NCBI GenBank assembly: GCA_016124905.1 | Contig: WGMV01000008.1 | Span: 1-64,000, forward strand | Direction: 5' to 3' | DNA: 64,000 nucleotides | Origin: a bacterium | GTDB lineage: Bacteria > Pseudomonadota > Alphaproteobacteria > Rickettsiales > RI-342 | Shown here: in pieces, positions 8,194-18,100 of the stretch | Layout: every line of letters starts with the position of its first letter | Numbering within the stretch: the stretch's first letter is position 1 | Program-made: the position numbers and the translations under genes | Notes under the pieces: generated by a model | What the model saw: only the letters and a program-made list of their open reading frames with translations | What the model was told of the DNA's origin: nothing | Databases searched by the model: none

Positions 8194-10134
8194 AATCAAC
8201 ATGCTCTCGCCCCGCACATTCAACCGGCGCTGAAGGATATAGGCCGTCTGGTTATGCAGGATCTGCGTCAGCGGGTTCTCGTTGTCGAACACCAGCTTGG
8301 TGCCGAAATATACCACATTGGGAAATTCGCGCGACACGCGGTTGGTCAGGTTGGTGAGCTTATCCACCAGGTCGGTGCCATAGCCGAGATACGACACCGC
8401 CGGTATTCCCTGCCGGTGGCAGAAATCCTCATAGCGCTTCAATGTGCCGCGCGCGCTTTTCTGCATGGTGCTGAGGTTATCCTCTTCGTTCACATGGGTG
8501 GAGCCCACTTCGCCCACGCTGATGAACACGAAATTCTTGAACGTCCCCGGGAACATGCGCTGTATCTGCCGGAATGCATACACGCCCGTGGAGGAACATT
8601 CACTCACCAGCACGGCTGCCGTGCGCGCCTGTCGGTTGACCTTGGGGGCGGGGGCGAGCTCGTCATGCTCGGGCAGGGCATATTCCACCTCGCGGTCTAA
8701 AATGCCCTCATACACGCGCATGTAATGGCGGTGAATCAGCCAGCCCACAATAATGACGCTGGAGGTGATGCCGATGGTGATCCAGCCGCCATGGCTGAAT
8801 TTTTCCACCAGCGTCACCACAAAAATCGTGGCGCAAACGGCAAACCCCGTGCCCGCGATGCCGAGCCGCAAAAATCGCTGCGGCGCATCCTTGCTGCGTA
8901 TCCAGTGCACGCACAGCCCCGCAAGCGCGAGCGAGAAGGTAAGAAACACGTTGATGGAGTAAAGCACCACCAGCACATGCACCGCCCCGCCGGTAATCAC
9001 GATGGCCCCCATCGCCGCCAGCCCCATCAGCACAATACCGTTTTTCACCACCAGGCGGCTGGAAAGCGAGCTGAAGAAATGCGGCATCCAGCGGTCGGTC
9101 GCCATGCTGGCCAGCACCTGCGGCCCGGCAAGAAATCCTGTGTTGCTGGCCACCAGCAGCAGCCCCGCCTCGCATATCAGCACAATGGAAAGCAGCGCCC
9201 CATCAATCTGCACCCCGGCGATTTCCCACCCGTCCATGATGCGCTTGAACACGGTGGCGTTCAGCGTTTCGCCATGCACCTTGTTCACGTCCCACAGCAG
9301 GTAAAGCATGATGATGCCCGCGGCCATGAAGGCGAGCGAGCAGGCCACCAGCGCCATGGTCCACTTGCCGCTGGTCACACGCGGCTCGGCCAGGTTCTGC
9401 ACGTTGTTGGAAACGGCCTCCAGCCCGGTATAGGTACCCCCACCCAGCGAGAATGCCTTGAGAAACAGCGCCACCACCACCATCCAGCCCATTTCCTGGC
9501 TGAGGCCCTGCGTGTCTGTCACCGCGTCGGAAACAAGGTTGCCGAGCCCCTCGCGATGCGCAAAAACGCCCACCAGAATCAAAATGGCATGCGTGACGAC
9601 GAAACTGAGGAAAATCGGCATCAGCACGGCGATGGATTCCTTCGCGCCGCGCAGGTTCAGCCAGGCCAGCACCACAATGGCGGCCAGCTCCATCGGCATT
9701 TTGGCCCCGTGCCAGCCGAAGGGCATCATGGAAAACAGCGCATCCGTAGCGCTGGCCACCGAAATGGCGATGGTCAGCACATAATCCACCACCAGCGCGG
9801 AACCGGAAATCAACCCAACCCCATTGCCCAGCAGCGAGGTCGCCGCGCGGTATCCGCCTCCGCCATTGGGAAACAGCTCAATCACCTGCGTATAAGCCAG
9901 CGAGATAATGCCCACCGTCAGCATGGTGGCAAGCGCCAGGTAAATGGCCAGGCTCGTGTGGTTGCCCAGCGCGACGAACGCTTCCTCCGGTCCGTAACAG
10001 GCTGAAGACAGCCCGTCCGCCCCCAGGCCGATCCATGCCATCAGCGCCACCAGGGTCATGCTGTGCCGGGCACGCCTGTCCATCGGGTTGCGCGGCGGGC
10101 CGAACAGCATCTTGGTAATCTTGGATACTGGCAT
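8176..10134 (-). CDS. APC-superfamily permease (KimA-like potassium or amino-acid transporter)
   Basis: A 652-residue inner-membrane transporter. About twelve hydrophobic segments span roughly residues 25-490, starting with the APC signature WIGLGADGLSSACYGPEE. A cytosolic C-terminal domain of about 150 residues follows (AVLVSECSSTGVYAFRQIQRMF, FVFISVGEVGS). Length, the first-helix motif and the soluble tail resemble the KimA group of K+/H+ symporters more than plain amino-acid permeases, but the substrate is not provable here. ATG 10134 (MPVSKITKML) is preferred over a TTG at 10197 that has AGGAG only 2 bases away. It stands alone, with a repeat cluster downstream. Confidence 0.8.
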   Translation of the reverse strand: MPVSKITKMLFGPPRNPMDRRARHSMTLVALMAWIGLGADGLSSACYGPEEAFVALGNHTSLAIYLALATMLTVGIISLAYTQVIELFPNGGGGYRAATSLLGNGVGLISGSALVVDYVLTIAISVASATDALFSMMPFGWHGAKMPMELAAIVVLAWLNLRGAKESIAVLMPIFLSFVVTHAILILVGVFAHREGLGNLVSDAVTDTQGLSQEMGWMVVVALFLKAFSLGGGTYTGLEAVSNNVQNLAEPRVTSGKWTMALVACSLAFMAAGIIMLYLLWDVNKVHGETLNATVFKRIMDGWEIAGVQIDGALLSIVLICEAGLLLVASNTGFLAGPQVLASMATDRWMPHFFSSLSSRLVVKNGIVLMGLAAMGAIVITGGAVHVLVVLYSINVFLTFSLALAGLCVHWIRSKDAPQRFLRLGIAGTGFAVCATIFVVTLVEKFSHGGWITIGITSSVIIVGWLIHRHYMRVYEGILDREVEYALPEHDELAPAPKVNRQARTAAVLVSECSSTGVYAFRQIQRMFPGTFKNFVFISVGEVGSTHVNEEDNLSTMQKSARGTLKRYEDFCHRQGIPAVSYLGYGTDLVDKLTNLTNRVSREFPNVVYFGTKLVFDNENPLTQILHNQTAYILQRRLNVRGESMLILPMKV

Positions 10135-10338
10135 GGCTGATACGTGGCTCTGTATTGTCGCTGCATGACGCAGCCATAAGACAAGGTGTAGAGCCAAAGC
10201 TCCTAACGAAAGGTTAGCAGGCGCAACGCATGAAAAACCGGCGGATGCCGCACTGCAAAAAACATCTTTTCCTTAGCACCATTTACGCGTGTGAATCATG
10301 CGATTATGGCATGGCTCATATGCATGCTGCTGGCGGAC

Positions 10339-10683
10339 TTACAGAAGCTCCTGCACCGTTTCGGCCGGGCGGCACAGCTTCGCCCCTTTCGGCGTGATCA
10401 CAATGGGCCGGTTCATCAGCGACGGATGCTCCTCGATCGCCTCCAGCAAAAACCTGTCCGGCAATCCCGGTATGCCAAGCTCCAGCTCTTCATACAAATC
10501 GCCCTTGTCGCGCAGGATGTCGCGCGCGCTCACGCCCATCTTTTTCACCAGCGCTTCAAGCTCCTCATAGTCCAGGGGATGTTTGAGATATTCGATCACC
10601 TTCGGCCTGTGACCGGCTTCTTCAAGCATCGTCAATACCTTGCGCGAGGTTCCGCAATTCGGGTTATGGTAGATGGTGATCAT
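10339..10683 (-). CDS. arsC: ArsC-family arsenate reductase / Spx-like protein
   Basis: Small cytosolic thioredoxin-fold protein of the glutaredoxin-linked arsenate reductase family, 114 residues as usual. The N-terminal NPNCGTSRK carries the catalytic Cys (residue 10), and the C-terminal block NRPIVITPKGAKLCRP carries the conserved Arg-Pro and cis-Pro region. ATG 10683 has AGGAG 8 bases upstream, so longer starts are less likely. It lies 16 bases after the M48-like gene and downstream of secA on the same strand. No arsB, acr3 or arsR is near, so arsenate may not be the physiological substrate. Confidence 0.85.
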   Translation of the reverse strand: MITIYHNPNCGTSRKVLTMLEEAGHRPKVIEYLKHPLDYEELEALVKKMGVSARDILRDKGDLYEELELGIPGLPDRFLLEAIEEHPSLMNRPIVITPKGAKLCRPAETVQELL

Positions 10684-10699
10684 GCAAAGGCTCCTGATG

Positions 10700-11548
10700 C
10701 TATCTGCGTGTTTCGGCGGCCTCATGGCCTGCTGCACGTTCCTCTTCAAAACGTGCCAGAAGTTTCATGCGTCCGCCAGTGTTATAATATTTCTCATGAG
10801 GCTCCAAGGCGCGCTGGCAGCGCTCGCTGAGGGAATCCTCCAGCTCTCCTGTCACGGAGAGTCGCTGGATACGCGCATCCATGCGCTCCTGCAGCAGCAG
10901 CTGATAGGGAAGAGGCGGCGCATCCAGCATGCGCACGGTTTCCGCCGGGCGCAACAGGTCAAAATCCACCGGCATGTCGTAGCAATATTGATGCACAAAC
11001 GCCTTGATGAGAATCAGCGCGGAAATGAGGTCGTCCCCGTAACCCAACCTGAACACGGCATAATCGCTATCCTCCTCAAAGGAGGAAACAATCCTGCGCG
11101 ACCGGTCGACCAGCCCTTCCAGATAAAGAAAAAGCGGCCACCGGGCGATGGCCGGTAAGGCCTCCAGCTTCTCCAGCCGTAAGTTGATCGCCTCCACTTC
11201 ATTCTGCTGCTCGGCCTGTGCCCTGTCATCATGCCGCGCTTCGTGAATGAACAGCGCGGTCAGTTGACGTTCCGTCAGCAAATCCACCAGCTCAATGGGA
11301 AACAGAATGGCATGCCTGTCGGCATCGGCAATGAAATCAGATGGATAAAGGGCGTCCTTCACCACATACACGCACGCATCATCCGCACCCGCCACGCCCT
11401 CTTCCGGATTCACATGCACAGGCACGGCGGCATGCAGCGGGCATGGGTTGCCATGCTCATCCACATAAGCGCTCATCTCCGCAATGGCGCGGGTGAGGCA
11501 TTGCAGCAGGAAGAGCCTGCCATCCTCATCAATCGTCACGAAATCCAT
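10700..11548 (-). CDS. Soluble M48-like zinc metalloprotease candidate (HEARH)
   Basis: A 282-residue protein without signal peptide or membrane segment. It carries HEARH (about residue 103), a valid HExxH zinc site, preceded by a hydrophobic strand and helix (ILFPIELVDLLTERQLTALFI) as in M48 peptidases. About 60 residues later is FEEDSDYAVFRLGYGDDLIS, which matches the ExxxD-plus-helix pattern giving the third zinc ligand in M48 enzymes. The family assignment is inference from these motifs; overall similarity was not tested. It follows secA by 65 bases and precedes the arsC-like gene by 16. A similar signature occurs in the gene at 37230-38048. Confidence 0.6.
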   Translation of the reverse strand: MDFVTIDEDGRLFLLQCLTRAIAEMSAYVDEHGNPCPLHAAVPVHVNPEEGVAGADDACVYVVKDALYPSDFIADADRHAILFPIELVDLLTERQLTALFIHEARHDDRAQAEQQNEVEAINLRLEKLEALPAIARWPLFLYLEGLVDRSRRIVSSFEEDSDYAVFRLGYGDDLISALILIKAFVHQYCYDMPVDFDLLRPAETVRMLDAPPLPYQLLLQERMDARIQRLSVTGELEDSLSERCQRALEPHEKYYNTGGRMKLLARFEEERAAGHEAAETRR

Positions 11549-11613
11549 GATGCGTGCCCGTTATTGGAATAACCCGGGCTTAGCAGCCAAATATGACACA
11601 ATGACGTGCAGGC

Positions 11614-14358
11614 TTAAGCCAGCACCCCGTGGCATTGCTTGTATTTCTTGCCCGATCCGCAGGGGCAGGGCTCGTTGCGCATCACACGGCCCCAGGTGGC
11701 GGGGTCTTTGGCGTCCGCCGTCTGGCTTGAAGCACTGCCTTTTTTGCGGCTTTTGCTGGTTTTCGGCTTTTCTGACGCTTCCATGTCGTCGGGCCCGAAA
11801 TCACCATGATGCTCGTGCATGCTCGCCGCGCCAAATACCTGCGGCATTGGGGCTTCCTCCATGCGTTCGGTCACCACTTCCAGGCGCGCCAGGCGGGCCG
11901 TCACCACATCCTTCAGCTGCTCCAGCATGGTCTCAAACAGGGAGAAGGCCTCCAGCTTGAACTCGTTCAGCGGGTCGCGCTGGCCATAGGCACGCAGGTT
12001 GATGCCCTGGCGCAGATGATCCAGCGTGTGCAGGTGCTCTTTCCACAAACTGTCCAGCGCATGAATCAGCACGCGCTTTTCCGCCTCGCGCATGATGGCC
12101 GCGCCGTATTTTTCTTCCTTCATCTCCATCAGCCCATCCACGGCCAGGATGATGCGTTCGGCAATCTCACGGTCGGCAATGCCTTCTTCCTGCGCCCAGT
12201 CGGCAATCGGCAGATGCAGGGAGAATACGCGGAACACCTCCTGCGTCAGCCCGTTCACATCCCACACATCCGCGTAGGACCGCTCGGGAATGGCGGCCGC
12301 CACCAGGCGCTCCACCATGTCATGCCGCATCTGGACGATCGAATCCGCCAGGTCGTCGGTTTCCAGCACTTCCAGGCGCTGCTCATACAGCACCTTGCGC
12401 TGGTCGTTCATCACATCGTCGTATTTCAGCAGGTTTTTGCGGATCTCGTAATTGCGTGCTTCCACCTTCTGCTGCGCCTTTTCCAGCGCCTTGCTCATCC
12501 ACGGGTGGGTGATGGCCTCTCCATCTTTCAGGCCCAGGCGCTGAAGCATCACATCCATGCGTTCGGCACCGAAGATGCGCATCAAATCATCTTCCAGCGA
12601 CAGATAGAAGCGGCTGCCCCCCGGGTCCCCCTGGCGGCCGGAGCGGCCGCGCAGCTGGTTGTCGATGCGGCGGCTCTCATGCCGTTCAGTACCGATGATG
12701 AACAGCCCGCCCGCTTCCAGCACCTTTTGCTTTTCGGCTTCCACTTCCGCTTCGATCTTCTTGCGGAGCTTGGGCTCGGCGGCCTTCATTTCCTCATCGC
12801 TCTTGCATTTGGCAAGCTCTTCCACCAGGCGGAATTCCATATTACCGCCCAGCTTGATGTCCGTCCCCCGGCCCGCCATGTTGGTGGCAATCGTCACCGC
12901 GCCAAGGCGGCCCGCCTGCGCCACAATCTGCGCTTCCTTGTCGTGATGGCGCGCATTCAGCACCGTATGCGGGATTTTGCGCTTCTTCAGCATATCGGAA
13001 AGCATTTCCGACTTTTCGATGCTCACCGTGCCCACCAGCACCGGCTGCTTGCGCTTGTGGCAATCCTCAATGGCGCTGATGATGGCGTCGTATTTTTCCT
13101 TGGCCGTGCGGTAGATCTCATCGTCGAAATCCGCACGCTTCACCGGCACGTTGGTCGGGATTTCCACCACCGGCAATTTATAAATGTCCATGAACTCCGC
13201 CGCCTCGGTCATGGCCGTTCCGGTCATGCCTGCAAGCTTGGGATACATGCGGAAGTAATTCTGAAACGTGATGGAAGCCAGCGTCTGGTTTTCGTTCTGG
13301 ATCTTCGCCTTTTCCTTGGCTTCCAGCGCCTGGTGCAGCCCTTCGGAATAGCGTCGTCCTTCCATCATGCGGCCCGTAAATTCATCGATGATGATAACCT
13401 TGTTATCCTTCACGATGTAATCCACATCGCGCGAGAACAGCTTGTGCGCGCGCAGGCTCTGGTTCACGTGGTGCACCACGGTCACATTCTCAAGATCATA
13501 GAGGTTGGATTCCGGGTCGATCATCCCCGTTTTTTTCAACAATTCTTCGATATGGGCGGAGCCTTCCTCCGTCAGCGTCACGCTGCGGTGCTTCAAATCC
13601 ACCTCGAAATCGCCTTCCTTCAGCTTGGGGATAACCGCATCCACCTTCACATACAGCTCGGAATTATCCTCCGTCGGGCCGGAGATGATCAGCGGCGTGC
13701 GCGCCTCGTCCACCAGGATGGAGTCCACCTCGTCCACCACCGCGAAGTGGAACGGGCGCTGCACCATGTCCTCCAGGTCGTATTTCATATTGTCGCGCAG
13801 GTAATCGAACCCGTATTCGTTGTTGGTGCCATAGGTGATGTCGCACGCATATTCATGCTTGCGCATGGCGTCATCCAGCCCATGCACGATGCAGCCCACG
13901 CTCATGCCCAGGAAGTTATAAATCCCACCCATCCATTCGGCATCGCGCTTGGCCAGGTAATCGTTCACCGTCACCACATGCACGCCTTTGCCGGGCAGGG
14001 CGTTAAGGTAAGCGGGCAGGGTACAGACGAGCGTTTTGCCTTCCCCCGTCTTCATTTCGGAAATCTGGCCCCGGTGCAGCACCATCCCGCCAATCAGCTG
14101 CACGTCGAAATGCCGCATGCCATACACCCGCTTGGCCGCCTCGCGCACCGTGGCGAAGGCCTCCGGCAGCAGATCGTCCAGATGCTCGCCCTTTTCCAGC
14201 CGGGCGCGGAATTCCGCCGTTTTTCCCTTTAACTGCTCGTCGCTGAGCTTTTCAAACTCGGGCTCCAATGCGTTGATCCGGGCCACATCCGCACGCATAT
14301 TGCGCACAATCCGGTCGTTGGAAGAGCCGAAGATCTTTTTGGCGAGGGCAAGTACCAT
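11614..14358 (-). CDS. secA: Preprotein translocase ATPase SecA
   Basis: Motor ATPase that drives unfolded preproteins through SecYEG. The full-length product of 914 residues has the DEAD-type motor with MKTGEGKTL (Walker A, about residue 105) and [16 protein letters not shown] (Walker B), then the preprotein-binding region, motif [28 protein letters not shown] in the second RecA fold, and a helical scaffold. The C-terminal zinc-binding tail [17 protein letters not shown] binds SecB. The linker before it is Lys/Ser-rich. Upstream, the divergent 160-base gap to the beta-helix gene must hold both promoters; it is A/T-rich, but I could not pick a convincing pair. Confidence 0.97.
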   Translation of the reverse strand: MVLALAKKIFGSSNDRIVRNMRADVARINALEPEFEKLSDEQLKGKTAEFRARLEKGEHLDDLLPEAFATVREAAKRVYGMRHFDVQLIGGMVLHRGQISEMKTGEGKTLVCTLPAYLNALPGKGVHVVTVNDYLAKRDAEWMGGIYNFLGMSVGCIVHGLDDAMRKHEYACDITYGTNNEYGFDYLRDNMKYDLEDMVQRPFHFAVVDEVDSILVDEARTPLIISGPTEDNSELYVKVDAVIPKLKEGDFEVDLKHRSVTLTEEGSAHIEELLKKTGMIDPESNLYDLENVTVVHHVNQSLRAHKLFSRDVDYIVKDNKVIIIDEFTGRMMEGRRYSEGLHQALEAKEKAKIQNENQTLASITFQNYFRMYPKLAGMTGTAMTEAAEFMDIYKLPVVEIPTNVPVKRADFDDEIYRTAKEKYDAIISAIEDCHKRKQPVLVGTVSIEKSEMLSDMLKKRKIPHTVLNARHHDKEAQIVAQAGRLGAVTIATNMAGRGTDIKLGGNMEFRLVEELAKCKSDEEMKAAEPKLRKKIEAEVEAEKQKVLEAGGLFIIGTERHESRRIDNQLRGRSGRQGDPGGSRFYLSLEDDLMRIFGAERMDVMLQRLGLKDGEAITHPWMSKALEKAQQKVEARNYEIRKNLLKYDDVMNDQRKVLYEQRLEVLETDDLADSIVQMRHDMVERLVAAAIPERSYADVWDVNGLTQEVFRVFSLHLPIADWAQEEGIADREIAERIILAVDGLMEMKEEKYGAAIMREAEKRVLIHALDSLWKEHLHTLDHLRQGINLRAYGQRDPLNEFKLEAFSLFETMLEQLKDVVTARLARLEVVTERMEEAPMPQVFGAASMHEHHGDFGPDDMEASEKPKTSKSRKKGSASSQTADAKDPATWGRVMRNEPCPCGSGKKYKQCHGVLA

Positions 14359-14518
14359 GAGGGCGAGTCTTTCAAACAGTTTGCCTCGCTAGATAGGTGC
14401 AACCAGCCCGCATGTCAATTTAAGGGGCCCATTTTGAGCCTTAAAAATAATTAATCACCTTAACAAAACTTAAAAAATTAAGAGGTAAGCTGCGGCGAAC
14501 CGTCCCAAAAGGCTTTTT

Positions 14519-15124
14519 ATGGCGCAAGAACTAGCCCAACATGAAGATTTATATGCAACTGTCCGTGTACATAAACCGTCGGATGCCAGCGACCATGTCC
14601 TGCAGCGCTTGTTTGGTAAGGCGGTGGTGGAAAATGCCGGGACATTGGCCACCCTTTATGTGGGCAGCCTCAACGAGATTATTCTCGACGGGTTCGCCGG
14701 GCTTACCTGGGAGCATTTCAGCCGCACCAGTGGCGGGGCCGACAATGAATATGGCTTTTTCGGCCAGATACTGAGTCGCATGCATTATCAGCTCGAAACC
14801 ACCAGCCGTGTAAAGCGCGTCGTACAGCCCTACGATGTGGTCAAGGCGCTGCTGGACGGCATGGATATCAGCGTCATCGACCGGGATCCCAACCTTCCGC
14901 CCGAGCACCCGGAATCCGGCCTTCCCAACCCACGCCTGTCGATCGATATTTTCCGCGACCACTGGGAACGGGCGATCGACCGTGTCTTTAATCAGTTAAA
15001 CCCGGCGTTCCGCATTGCGGATATCTATCCGAACGTGCCGGGTTCCCTTGCCATTTTGCATATTATTGATTCACTGACCCCTCAAAAGGGCAATGATTTC
15101 GGCTCATATCTGGAAGTAAACTAG
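14519..15124 (+). CDS. N-terminal segment of a giant beta-helix-like protein, ended by an in-frame amber codon
   Basis: 201 residues without signal peptide: a mixed helical domain (LQRLFGKAVVENAGTLATLYVG, HWERAIDRVFNQLNPAF). The ATG has AAGG about 7 bases upstream. Translation stops at TAG 15122-15124, but the same frame continues open with the same composition (FGDIYAHEKVELRNIDLLDVRG) straight into the 1289-codon frame that follows. I therefore read 14519-19063 as one gene of 1,514 codons before its stop, interrupted at codon 202. Possible causes are a point mutation, a sequencing error or readthrough. It lies between secA and the isomerase-argJ pair, which are adjacent in many alphaproteobacteria. 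Confidence 0.7.
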   Translation: MAQELAQHEDLYATVRVHKPSDASDHVLQRLFGKAVVENAGTLATLYVGSLNEIILDGFAGLTWEHFSRTSGGADNEYGFFGQILSRMHYQLETTSRVKRVVQPYDVVKALLDGMDISVIDRDPNLPPEHPESGLPNPRLSIDIFRDHWERAIDRVFNQLNPAFRIADIYPNVPGSLAILHIIDSLTPQKGNDFGSYLEVN

Positions 15125-15193
15125 TTCGGCGATATTTATGCCCATGAAAAGGTAGAGCTGCGCAACATCGACCTGCTGGATGTTCGCGGGCTT

Positions 15194-18100
15194 GTGCATG
15201 GCTACGAGAGCGGCCGCGCTCCTGGTGCGGAAATATGGCTCGGCTCTGGTACGTTGCAGGTGCATGACGGTGAATACCTGACCACGCCTGGTTTATACAA
15301 CCGCACCGTGGGCGAACTGTTCGGCCAGTGGCAACATACGGTGGTCAAGCGCGGCATCGTGGAAAGCGGCGTAAAGATCAGCGCCGACAAGGTAGACATC
15401 AAAACCTTTCTCCCCTCTAAAGACGGCTATTGGGACCGCACCATCCTCAAGGCCGATAAGACAGATGTCATTGTAAAAAATGCGCCATATGGCATTGAGA
15501 ATGCAGAGATAATATCCCTCGAAGGTAGCGTTCTTCTGGGGTTCAACCGCACGGGCGAATCACCACCGATACAAGTTGGCGGTCACAGCAATCTGTTTGC
15601 CGCCGATGAACTCCGCATTAACGGCTCCTTGCATGACAGCACCATCAAATATCCCGTCGTAGAGATGGAAAAAACACAGGATGACCGCATCGATCGGGTG
15701 GAAATTCGCGGCGATATTGTAAATTGCAAGATATTCGACAGCTTTGTGCTGGATACCAACCGCATCATCAATTCGGAAGTGAGGGTGGATACATCTGTTA
15801 CCGTCCGTAACGATCCGACCTTCTATTCGCGTAATGAGCAGGGCGATATTATCCAGGTCGTGAAGGATGATCCGGGCAATACAGTCGCCATTATCAATTC
15901 GGACATTGATATCATTGAGACCGAAGTGAACAATGCCCAGGCAGGCGATACGCAATTCATCGAAGTGCTTCGCGGCAACATTGTCTCCAGCAACATCATC
16001 GCGCCCGATGCCGATTTATGCATGGCCGATATTCATGAATACGAAGCCGATCCAGCAGCCCTGACGGAACCGCTGGGCGACATTCTCAATCCTGGCAGCA
16101 AACCGCGCACCATCAAGGTGATGATGATAGAGGCGAACAATCTTCACGGTCGTCATTCGGTGGAAACCTTCGGCCCGGTTATGCTGTCGGGCACGGCGAA
16201 GGGGGATGGAAAAAGCCCGTTGATGATGCTCCTCGGCGGCGACCTCGGCGTGGCGGGCGTCGCGCCGCTGCTGGCGCCGCGTAATGCCGACCCGGCCATT
16301 GCGCAGCCCAATTATTCCATGGCCTATGTCCAGGTGGAGTTGAAGGACGTCACGCCAAGCATGGAAATCGAAAGCGCCGGAAGTATCTACGGCTCCTATA
16401 TCGGCCCGGAAGGGCGCGACAATCCGGCATGGATCGACATCAGCCTGACAAGCGGAAACGTAGAATCCTCCACCATCGAAACCTATGGCAATCTGTCACT
16501 GCCGCAGGGAAGCATCCTCAATTGCCGGACGGACGGCAACAAGGAAAAAATCATGGCCGCCGACGTCACGGCCTTATCCCTCAGCAACAGCGAAGTACAT
16601 GTGCTTCGCTCCGCGGAAATCGGTACCATCGCTACTCAGCCTGCCGCCGGCGCACCTGCCCAGCCCTTGCCCGATGCGATGGATAAAAGCATCATCAAAC
16701 AACATGAAGGGCGCGATTATTTTCTGGCCCACCAGCCGCCTCAGCCGCCGCAACAGGCGGGCGTCGCGCCACGCCAGGCCGAGGGCATCCGCGTGCATGG
16801 CAACGCGCTGCAAAGCGTCATTCACACACCCGATATGGATGTGACCGTCGACGGCGCATTCAGCGTGCAAGGCAATTGGGAATATTTCGGCAAAAACCGC
16901 AAAGGCGAATTTACAGGTACGAGCGGCCTCTATGCGCCCATTGCCGCGCAGTCATTGGAAGTGGGTGGCCGCCTCGACGGCATAGCCTCTCCACTGCAGG
17001 CTGGCGGAGAACTCGCCAATTGCGGCGCGGAAATCAGGCATCTGAAAGCGCAAGGCGCCAAAGGGCTGGTGATAACCGGCCTGGAATCGCTGGAGCTGCG
17101 CGGCGCTGGCGCCTCGTTGGAAGCCGCCGATATCACCTATGCCGATCCGGCTGCCGCCACCGGATTGGCGACCTTTACCGTCGAAGGGCCCATATCGGAT
17201 GTCAGCCTCCAGCCCTCCGCCAATGTGGTGACCAAACCCAGCGTGAACGCAACCGGCCCCATCTCGCATTCCACGCTTGATTGCCACGATGTCACCGCCA
17301 CGCATCTGGTGCAAAGCAGGATTACGGCCAATGCCGTTGAATCCACGGGGCTGGTGATCGATTCCGTCATTGATGCGCAAACCATCCATGCCGTCGATGC
17401 CGCCAACAGCACGCTGCAAAGCGCCACCACCACCCACATCGATAACGTAACGACGGATAGTGTGATCACGGCGGGCGAATTCCGCGCACGCCACATGCAT
17501 GGCGGCCAGCTTCAGGTAACGGGCGCGGTGGAGCTGACCGGTGCGGATGCGCCGGCGCTGGATCAATACGCCGCCCATGGCGCGTCCTTGCCCGATTATC
17601 AGGCCCATCTGACGCAGGTTCGCGGCACCCTCGCGCCCGAAGCCGCCACCATCGACACCATCCATGCAGCCAGCTTAACCCTGCCGCCTGCGCTCACCCG
17701 TCTAACCGCCAACGATATTCAGATAACCACCGGCAATCTGGATGCCCAGGGCCTCACACTCACCGGCCATACCCCCCAGGATATGAACGAGCCCAGGCTG
17801 GAAGCGCCCTTCATCCATCTCGCGGCGATCCATGATATCCCTGTCGTCAAAGTGGGCGGCACGCTTCGCGCGGGCGATGTGACCGGCATCCGCACCCTTA
17901 ACGCTCGCGGCAATGTGGAACTCACCGGCAACCTGACCGGCTCGGCCCTTCAGCCCGGCCAGACGTCGCAGCTGGTCGGCACTGACATCACCGCTGCCGG
18001 CATTCAGCGTATCGATAAAATCTGGGCACGCCAGAACCTTCATGCAAATGAATTGAGCGACTTCACCTGGTTGGTGGCGCATGATGCCGAGATTACCGGC

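Noticed and set aside
11806-14232. 808-codon open frame on the plus strand
   Set aside because: Antisense shadow of secA.
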